From assembly GCA_030836925.1 (NCBI GenBank), contig JAUPLK010000143.1, positions 1 to 5,116 on the forward strand: a stretch of DNA of 5,116 nucleotides, written 5' to 3'. The position numbers and the translations under genes are program-made. The DNA is from Pseudomonadota bacterium (GTDB lineage: Bacteria; Pseudomonadota; Gammaproteobacteria; Steroidobacterales; GCA-2729495). Below, in pieces: positions 1 to 5,116 of this stretch. Below the pieces are notes generated by a model that had not been told where the DNA came from, ran no database searches, and saw nothing but the letters and a program-made list of their open reading frames with translations. Position 1 is the stretch's first letter. Every line of letters begins with the position of its first letter.

Positions 1-3000
1 GCCCGCATCGAAGAAGTTCTCGTCCACGCCGATCTGCGCGCGACCGAGCACTTCGGCCCAGAGCGCGGCGATCTCGCGCTCGGTTTCGGTACGCGGCGCC
101 GTGCCGGCCGGTGTCTCAACATGGGGCTGCTCGCCATGCGATTCCGCAAAGGCTCGCCGGTCAAGCTTGCCACTCGGCGTCAGCGGCAACCGATCGAGTC
201 GCTGCCAGCTGGTGGGCAGCATATGTGCGGGCAACGACCCGCGCAGATGTGCACGCAATTCATTCCACAGCTCCGCATCCGGCCTGGCTGCAGACTGCGG
301 TGCGCACACCACGCCGGCGACCAGCCGGGCCGCATCAGCCTCGCCGCAGATCGTGACGATCGCAGCTGCGACTGCGGGGTGTGCGAGCAGCGCATTCTCG
401 ATCTCGCCCGGCTCGATGCGCAGCCCGCGCAGCTTGAACTGGGCATCCAGTCGGCCGAGACATTCAAGCGTGCCGTCGGCCAGCCAGCGCGCCCGGTCGC
501 CGCTGCGCCACAGGCGTTGCGGCGCGTGATCCGGGGCCAGGCGTGTCGTGATGAATTTCTGCGCCGTCAGTTCCGGACGCTGCCAGTACCCGGGCCCAAC
601 ACCGATGCCACCGACCACCAGCTCGCCGGGAAAGCCCGGCGGCAGCAGCGTACCGCCGGCATCAAGCACGGCGACGCTGGCATTGGCGACCGGCCGGCCG
701 ATCGGCACGCGCACGGCCTCCGCAGGCACGGCCCTCACCTCATGACAGCTGGCATCCCAGACTTCCGAGGTGCCCCAGGTGTTCAGCAGCCGCGCGGCCG
801 GAAACGCGGCGCGAAAACGCCGTGCAAGTTCCGGATCGAGGGGCTCGCCGCTGCTGATGCAACTGCGCAGCGCGGGCAGGCCACCCTCCGGCGCACCACC
901 CTCCGACAGTGCATCCAGCAAGGCACGCAACAGCGAGGGCACCAGCACCAGGTGCGTGACCGAGCGCTCGCGCAGGAATTCCGGCAGGCGCAGCGCGTCG
1001 GTGGCGATATCGTCCGGCGCGATCACCAGCGGGATGCCGTGGCTGAGCGCACCGAAGATTTCCCACAGCGAATCGATGAAGCCGAAACTGGTGCGCAACA
1101 CGAACAGGTCCTGCGCACCGAAGGCATAGTCCTGCCACATCCAGTGGCAACGATTCACGGCAGAAGCATGCGTGGTCACTGCGCCCTTGGGTCCGCCGGT
1201 CGAACCCGAGGTGTAGAGCAGCACGGCCGCACCCGCGGGCAACAGGCCGGCAGCTTTCAGCCCGCCATCCGGAAGCTGCGGACACAGATCCGTCAGCACG
1301 ATCTGCGCACCGGCATCCGATGTCACGAACTGCCGCCGCGCCGGCGGCCAGGCCGGATCGATCGGCACGATGACGCCGCCGGCACGCAGGATGCCAAGCA
1401 TTGCGACGACTGCCTCGGCCGAGCGCGGCATGCACAGGCCCACCGGCATGCCCGCCTGCAGTCCGCAAGCCCGCAGTTCAGCGGCGAGTTGCGCGCTGCG
1501 CGTGTCGAGTTGTCCGTAACTCAGGCTGCCTGCATCGGCCTGCAGTGCCGGCGCGTCGGGGTTGCGGCGCGCCTGGTCCAGAAAAGCATCCGGCAAGTCG
1601 GCGCCGTCGGGATACGGCGCGGCCGTGTCGTTCCAGTCGTGAAGGATTTGCTGCTGCCCGGCTGCAGACAGCAGGCCGAGTTCCGCCATCGGCGCATCGG
1701 GATCGGCCACGATCGCGGTCAGCAACACGCTGTAGACCGGCGCGAGCTGCCGGGCCACCCAGTCCTCCAGCACCGCCGTCGACCAGGCGAAATAGCCGCA
1801 GAGCGGCTGCCCCTCACCCGCATCGCGCAGCAGGCATTCGAGATCGAAATAGGAGGCGCGCTCAGCCGGCAGCGACAGCAGACTGAAGCGGGTTTCCGCC
1901 GGTTCGGGCTCCGCCGGTGTCTCCGTCTCCCAGGAAAACAGCACCTGGAACAGCGGATGCTCATCGAGTTTCCGCTCCGGGCTGACGGCGGCCACCACCC
2001 GCGAGAACGGCAGCTCGCGATACTCCAGCACTTCGAGCACCATCGCCCGCTCGCGCAGCAGCTGACTGCGAAACGAAGCCCGCAACGCAAGCGGCACACG
2101 CAGGGCCAGTGGATTGACCAGGCAGCCGATCAGCCTGCGCAGCTCCGGCCGGTCGCGCAGGGTCATCGGCGTGCCGATCACCAGGTCGGGCTGTCCCGTC
2201 AGGCGGGCCAGCAGCAGGCGAAAAGCCGCCAGCAGCACGACGTAGGGCGTGGTGCCGCAGTCACGCGCCAGCCGCCGCAGGCCATCGGCCAGTTGTGCCT
2301 CCAGGCTGAAGCCCGCACGCCGCGATATTTTCGGTCCGGGCGGCGGACGCACCAGCGCCTGCAGTGCCGGCGCTGGCGGCCGTGCAAGGATTTCCCGCCA
2401 GCGTTGCAGGATGCCGGCCTCGCGCTGCGCATCGAGCGGGCCCTGCGCAAGCGCCACATCGGCATATTCGAGTTGCACGGCCGGCAGCGGCGAAGGCTCA
2501 CCGCGACGCAAGGCCGCGTAGAGCGCGGACAGTTCCTCGCGGATCACCGGCACCGACAGGCCATCGGCGATGATGTGATGCGCGGTGACCAACAGCACAT
2601 GCTGCCCGGCATCGATCCGGCAGAGCTGCGGTTTCAGCAGCGGGCCACGCCGCAGGTCGAAAGGCTCACGCAAGGCGGCAGCGGCGATCTCCAGCAGGTT
2701 TCCCGGCGCGGTGCCGGCATCGAGCTGCGGCAACGCCACTGCATCCGGCACGGGTGGCGCAGCCTGCTGCCAGACCTCGCCGTCGCGCTCGATGAAGCTC
2801 GTGCGCAGGATGGCGTGTCTTGCCAGCAGGGCCTGCCAGGCCTGCGCGAGCAGCCGCGCATCGAGCGGACCCTCGATGCGGATTGCAAACTGTTCGCTGG
2901 CGCTGGTGTCCTGCGGATACAGCTGCTGCAGAAACCACAGGCTCTGCTGTGGAAAGGCGAGCGGCGCCGCACCGTCGGCGGACAGATGCGCCAGCAGCTC

Positions 3001-3138
3001 GCTCTTGCGTGCGCTGAGCGCCTGGCGCAGGTCGGTGGTCAGCGCACCTGCGGGTGCGTCATAGAGCAGGCGTCCGCGCTCGACACGCAGCCTGATGCCC
3101 GCCGCGCGCGTTGCCGCGAGCAGCTCCGCGACGGTCAT
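1..3138 (-). CDS. NRPS, N-terminal part: TubC-type docking domain, condensation, adenylation, start of PCP (3' end outside window)
   Basis: This NRPS subunit receives a peptidyl chain, condenses it with its own monomer and extends the assembly line. The ATG at 3138 overlaps the upstream stop (ATGA), follows a Shine-Dalgarno-like AAGGTGAG and begins a recognisable docking domain, so the start is secure. All 1046 codons to the left edge are open. Domains: docking domain (1-52); C domain (about 58-495) with FPQQSLWFL (62-70), HHIIADG (187-193, His188 the expected catalytic residue), IGCLVNPLALRV (337-348) and HPLFQVLFS (394-402); A domain (about 515-1000) with A3 LLYTSGSTGGPKG (640-652), an A4 region SFGFIDSLWEIF (684-695), A5 NTWGTSE (786-792), A7 WRSGDRARW (877-885), A8 FKLRGLRIEPGEIE (901-914) and A10 with Lys991; then a PCP start ending at FFDAG, just before the expected GxS. 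The C domain looks like an ordinary condensing type; I see no dual epimerase/condensation signature. The pocket suggests a non-alpha-amino substrate, probably a beta-amino acid, which is inference. Confidence 0.95.
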   Translation of the reverse strand, partial: MTVAELLAATRAAGIRLRVERGRLLYDAPAGALTTDLRQALSARKSELLAHLSADGAAPLAFPQQSLWFLQQLYPQDTSASEQFAIRIEGPLDARLLAQAWQALLARHAILRTSFIERDGEVWQQAAPPVPDAVALPQLDAGTAPGNLLEIAAAALREPFDLRRGPLLKPQLCRIDAGQHVLLVTAHHIIADGLSVPVIREELSALYAALRRGEPSPLPAVQLEYADVALAQGPLDAQREAGILQRWREILARPPAPALQALVRPPPGPKISRRAGFSLEAQLADGLRRLARDCGTTPYVVLLAAFRLLLARLTGQPDLVIGTPMTLRDRPELRRLIGCLVNPLALRVPLALRASFRSQLLRERAMVLEVLEYRELPFSRVVAAVSPERKLDEHPLFQVLFSWETETPAEPEPAETRFSLLSLPAERASYFDLECLLRDAGEGQPLCGYFAWSTAVLEDWVARQLAPVYSVLLTAIVADPDAPMAELGLLSAAGQQQILHDWNDTAAPYPDGADLPDAFLDQARRNPDAPALQADAGSLSYGQLDTRSAQLAAELRACGLQAGMPVGLCMPRSAEAVVAMLGILRAGGVIVPIDPAWPPARRQFVTSDAGAQIVLTDLCPQLPDGGLKAAGLLPAGAAVLLYTSGSTGGPKGAVTTHASAVNRCHWMWQDYAFGAQDLFVLRTSFGFIDSLWEIFGALSHGIPLVIAPDDIATDALRLPEFLRERSVTHLVLVPSLLRALLDALSEGGAPEGGLPALRSCISSGEPLDPELARRFRAAFPAARLLNTWGTSEVWDASCHEVRAVPAEAVRVPIGRPVANASVAVLDAGGTLLPPGFPGELVVGGIGVGPGYWQRPELTAQKFITTRLAPDHAPQRLWRSGDRARWLADGTLECLGRLDAQFKLRGLRIEPGEIENALLAHPAVAAAIVTICGEADAARLVAGVVCAPQSAARPDAELWNELRAHLRGSLPAHMLPTSWQRLDRLPLTPSGKLDRRAFAESHGEQPHVETPAGTAPRTETEREIAALWAEVLGRAQIGVDENFFDAG
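2983..3138 (-). other. Domain: TubC-type N-terminal docking domain
   Basis: The first 52 residues (MTVAELLAATRAAGIRLRVE, then RLLYDAPAGALTTDLRQAL and ARKSELLAHL) match the pattern of TubC N-terminal docking domains: a first helix, a beta-hairpin reading roughly RLRVERGRLLYDAP, and two further helices ending before the C domain. In this family the domain recognises a short C-terminal motif on the preceding synthetase. The likely partner is the tail of the protein encoded immediately upstream. Confidence 0.88.
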
Positions 3139-3227
3139 AGCTCACCTTGCTCGCGATCCATCCCGCCGTACGCGGCGGGCACTGCCGGCCTGCGCGCGAG
3201 CGCTGCTCCAAGGGCCGCGGCGTGATC
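3135..3227 (-). other. C-terminal acidic tail after the PCP, candidate docking motif
   Basis: About 30 residues follow the PCP: an Ala-rich linker, then AAYGGMDREQGEL and the stop. The last eight residues hold three acidic side chains. Short acidic C-terminal motifs are the known partners of TubC-type docking domains, and the next gene begins with such a domain. Assigning this tail as its cognate is inference from position and charge; no residue-level motif is diagnostic by eye. Confidence 0.5.
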
Positions 3228-5116
3228 GGCTTCGAGCCGTGCCGACATCGCGGCCACCGTCGGTGCATCGAACAGCGCGGCGAGCGGTATCGGCGCATCC
3301 AGCCAGCGCTGCGTGGCCGTGGTGAGTTGCACGGCGGTGATCGAATCACCACCCAGAGCGAAGAAATCATCCTCGACACCGATCGCTTCGAGCCCCAGTG
3401 CCTGCGCCCAGAGCGTGGCGACGGCTGTCTCCACCGCATTGCGCGGCGCGATGGCCGCAGCAGCGAGACGCGGCCGGTGACGGCCCGGCGCCGGCAGCGC
3501 CTCGCGGTCAAGCTTGCCGCCGGGCGTGAGCGGCAGCTCCGGCAGGAACATCCAGCTCTGCGGCAGCATGTATTCCGGCACGCGCTCGCCGAGCCAGGCA
3601 CGCAGCGCATCGACCGACACCACCTGCATCGTCGAGCCGAGACCTGCCAGCAGCTCGCGATGCAGGCGCGTCGCACCGGCCACGCTACCGGCATGCCGCG
3701 TGACCTGGTTGAACTCGCAGGCCGGCCGCTCACCATCGGCAGCGCGCGACACACTGAAGGCGTAGTCCGGGTGACGCGCATCGGACTCGTTGAATGCACG
3801 CCAACTGATGTGCAGGACGTCGCCACGGCGCACGGCGAGGCCGTCATCCGTCATGGGCACGAATACCGGCAACCAGGCGCGCTGCTCGCGCAGGTAATCG
3901 ACCGTGTGCGCGGCATCGGCCGACACCACGGTCCACAGCAGGCAGCCATCGAAAATCCCGTCACGCAGCACTTCGAGTTCTGCAGTTCCACTGTGTCCAG
4001 CTGGCAATGGGTCGTTGAAATCCAGCACCTCGAAATCGGTGGCCGCCGTCAGCAGGTCGGCTGGCGCGACGTTGCGCACGCAGAGACGCAGGTCGAAAGG
4101 CGCACCGGCCACACCGAACACGCGCTGCACGTAGTCGGCCGCGAGTGGCGCAAAGCGCGGCTGTGCGCGCACGGCGGCCGGCAACTCCATCAGCGCCAGC
4201 CGGGTCACGCAGCGCGAGGGCACCGGCACGCAGCCAGGCACGAAGCTGCGGCGGGCAGCGTTCCAGACCGGCACGATGCCATCAGCGCTGCCGATGTTGC
4301 CGATGATGCCCTGCGTACAGACCTCGACCGGTTCCGGCAGTTCCAGGCTGGCGATATCGCCGTGCAGGACCGTGATGCGCTCTTCGAGACCCAGGCTGCG
4401 CACCAGTTCGACCGCCTGCCGCACCGCTGCTTCCAGCACTTCGACGGCATAGACATGGCGCGCACCGGCCTCGACGCACAGCCGGGCGAGCACCGCATCG
4501 CTGCCGGTGCCGATATCCAGCACGACCTTGCCCGGTACGCTGGCGGCGAAGGCCGCGCGATAGGCAGCGAGGCGCACCGGCTCGGCATTCATCAGCCCGT
4601 AGAGCAGATCGTCGTAGATCTCGTAGGCACCCAGCGAAGGCCAGAACTCGAGCGCCGCCGGATTCGCCTGCGGCTGCGCGCTGACGATATGCGCAGTGAG
4701 CCGCGGGTTGCCCGCCGCATCACTCTGCAGCGCCACGGCAGCATCGCGCACGGCGGAATGGGCACGCAGGGCGCTTTCGATTTCTGCCGGCTCGATGCGG
4801 TAGCCGCGATACTTGAGCTGCGCATCGGCGCGGCCGAGATACTCGAGCGCACCGTCGGCGCGCAAGCGCACCCGGTCGCCGGTGCGGTAACCGCGCAGCA
4901 GGCCGCGTCCGGCCACCGCGTGCGTGGTGAAGCGCTGCGCGCTGAGTGCGGCATCACCGAAATAGCCGGCGGCGACGCAGTCACCGCCGACCCAGAGTTC
5001 ACCCGGCTCGCCGGGCGGGAGCGGCTGCCCGGCCGCATCCAGCACCAGCACATGGCGGCCGCCGAGCGGTGGCCCGATGTTGCGCACGCCCTCGGGCGTG
5101 GCATCGGCGGCAGCGA
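3135..5116 (-). CDS. NRPS, C-terminal part: adenylation domain interrupted by a PRMT-like methyltransferase, then PCP (5' end outside window)
   Basis: This is the end of a cytoplasmic NRPS subunit that activates an amino acid as its adenylate, loads it on a carrier protein and probably methylates it. The frame is open to the right edge and enters inside the A domain, so the true start is outside; a GTG at 5087 is only an internal valine. Counting from the first full codon (659 residues visible): A6-like GELWVGGDCVAAGY (38-51), A7 YRTGDRVR (76-83), A8 YRGYRIEPAEIE (102-113), a methyltransferase insert (about 159-464, SAM motif VLDIGTGSD at 198-206), A9 VPEYMLP (512-518), A10 LPLTPGGKLDRE with Lys534, and a PCP (about 555-629) with LGGDSI, where Ser591 (3342-3344) carries the phosphopantetheine arm. 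There is no epimerase or thioesterase; an acidic 30-residue tail ends the protein, consistent with an internal subunit. The A-domain pocket lies outside, so the substrate cannot be predicted. Confidence 0.96.
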   Translation of the reverse strand, partial: AAADATPEGVRNIGPPLGGRHVLVLDAAGQPLPPGEPGELWVGGDCVAAGYFGDAALSAQRFTTHAVAGRGLLRGYRTGDRVRLRADGALEYLGRADAQLKYRGYRIEPAEIESALRAHSAVRDAAVALQSDAAGNPRLTAHIVSAQPQANPAALEFWPSLGAYEIYDDLLYGLMNAEPVRLAAYRAAFAASVPGKVVLDIGTGSDAVLARLCVEAGARHVYAVEVLEAAVRQAVELVRSLGLEERITVLHGDIASLELPEPVEVCTQGIIGNIGSADGIVPVWNAARRSFVPGCVPVPSRCVTRLALMELPAAVRAQPRFAPLAADYVQRVFGVAGAPFDLRLCVRNVAPADLLTAATDFEVLDFNDPLPAGHSGTAELEVLRDGIFDGCLLWTVVSADAAHTVDYLREQRAWLPVFVPMTDDGLAVRRGDVLHISWRAFNESDARHPDYAFSVSRAADGERPACEFNQVTRHAGSVAGATRLHRELLAGLGSTMQVVSVDALRAWLGERVPEYMLPQSWMFLPELPLTPGGKLDREALPAPGRHRPRLAAAAIAPRNAVETAVATLWAQALGLEAIGVEDDFFALGGDSITAVQLTTATQRWLDAPIPLAALFDAPTVAAMSARLEADHAAALGAALARRPAVPAAYGGMDREQGEL
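3141..3148 (-). promoter_or_regulatory. Shine-Dalgarno site for the downstream NRPS gene
   Basis: On the coding strand AAGGTGAG lies two bases before the ATG at 3138, inside the last codons of the upstream gene. Its AGGTGA matches part of the anti-Shine-Dalgarno complement AAGGAGGTGATC. The spacing is short but workable. Together with the ATGA overlap it supports this start and suggests translational coupling of the two synthetases. Confidence 0.7.
3723..4640 (-). other. Domain: PRMT-like SAM-dependent methyltransferase inserted between A8 and A9 of the adenylation domain
   Basis: About 305 residues separate A8 from A9, where an uninterrupted A domain has only a few dozen. The insert opens with a PRMT-like helix pattern (YEIYDDLLY, then AAYRAAF), followed by SAM motif I (VLDIGTGSD, near 4500-4523), an acidic ribose-binding position in YAVEV (Glu at 4440-4442), ITVLHGD, and LPEPVEVCTQGIIGNIG. 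Its C-terminal half has the PRMT beta-barrel style (WLPVFVPM, GLAVRRGDVLHISW). Methyltransferases at this site in NRPSs are usually backbone N-methylating, so N-methylation of the PCP-bound residue is the default inference. The PRMT-like type and the altered active-site loop leave O- or C-methylation, or loss of activity, open. Domain edges are approximate. Confidence 0.85.

Noticed and set aside
740..1468. Minus-strand open frame of 242 codons
   Set aside because: It is out of frame with the NRPS A domain that occupies the same strand and shows A3 to A5 motifs there. Its Ala/Arg/Gly-rich translation has no recognisable motif.
2571..2583. Possible dual epimerase/condensation type for the C domain
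   Set aside because: The HHIIADG motif is present once, and I see no extended N-terminal second His motif typical of dual C domains. An ordinary condensing type fits better, although by-eye subtyping is limited.
1..3138. Possible frameshift or pseudogene, because no stop-terminated frame covers the C and A domains
   Set aside because: The translation from 3138 to 1 gives exactly 1046 uninterrupted codons with motifs in order. The frame simply runs off the left edge, so the gene is intact as far as it can be seen.
121..3225. Very long open frame on the plus strand (1034 codons)
   Set aside because: Its triplets lie in exact register with the codons of the minus-strand NRPS gene. A stop on this strand would need TTA, CTA or TCA in that gene, which this GC-rich gene avoids. 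The translation is rich in Arg, Gln and His and has no domain I recognise, whereas the minus-strand frame gives docking, C and A domains with all expected motifs.
3059..3847. Minus-strand open frame of 262 codons crossing the gene junction
   Set aside because: It is a shifted-frame shadow of the A9-A10-PCP region and the docking domain, which read properly in the two NRPS frames.
3135..5087. GTG at 5087 as the start of the upstream gene
   Set aside because: The frame stays open to the right edge, and the nine codons before it continue the A domain. A start here would give a protein lacking the ATP-binding core, so it is an internal valine of a gene beginning outside the window.

Overview
The window is an internal piece of a non-ribosomal peptide synthetase (NRPS) cluster, and every base of it is coding. 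Both genes lie on the minus strand, so transcription runs from the right edge to the left edge. By eye the DNA is about two thirds G+C, and the downstream gene avoids TTA, CTA and TCA codons throughout. The NRPS content, the TubC-type docking domain and the codon choice suggest a high-GC Gram-negative bacterium (proteobacterial or myxobacterial). The sequence does not settle the lineage.

Region 1 (5116 to 3135) is the 3' end of an NRPS gene whose start lies beyond the right edge. It encodes the C-terminal half of an adenylation (A) domain, a SAM-dependent methyltransferase inserted between A-domain motifs A8 and A9, the rest of the A domain (A9 and A10), a complete peptidyl carrier protein (PCP) with its phosphopantetheine serine, a short acidic tail and a stop. 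The methyltransferase resembles protein arginine methyltransferases (PRMT-like Rossmann fold followed by a beta-barrel-like region).

Region 2 (3138 to 1) is the 5' part of a second NRPS gene whose end lies beyond the left edge. It is open for 1046 codons without a stop or frameshift. It encodes a TubC-type N-terminal docking domain, a condensation (C) domain with an intact HHxxxDG motif, an A domain with an unusual substrate pocket, and the first third of a PCP. The two genes overlap by four bases (ATGA), with a Shine-Dalgarno-like AAGGTGAG just upstream.

Together the genes look like two consecutive stations of one assembly line. The upstream protein loads and probably methylates a residue on its PCP. 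The acidic tail and docking domain may pass the chain to the second protein, whose C domain would join it to the next monomer. The usual Asp of the A-domain pocket is displaced by one position in the second protein, as in published beta-alanine-type codes, so that monomer may be a beta-amino acid. No RNA gene, mobile element, CRISPR array, promoter or terminator is visible, and there is no intergenic space.
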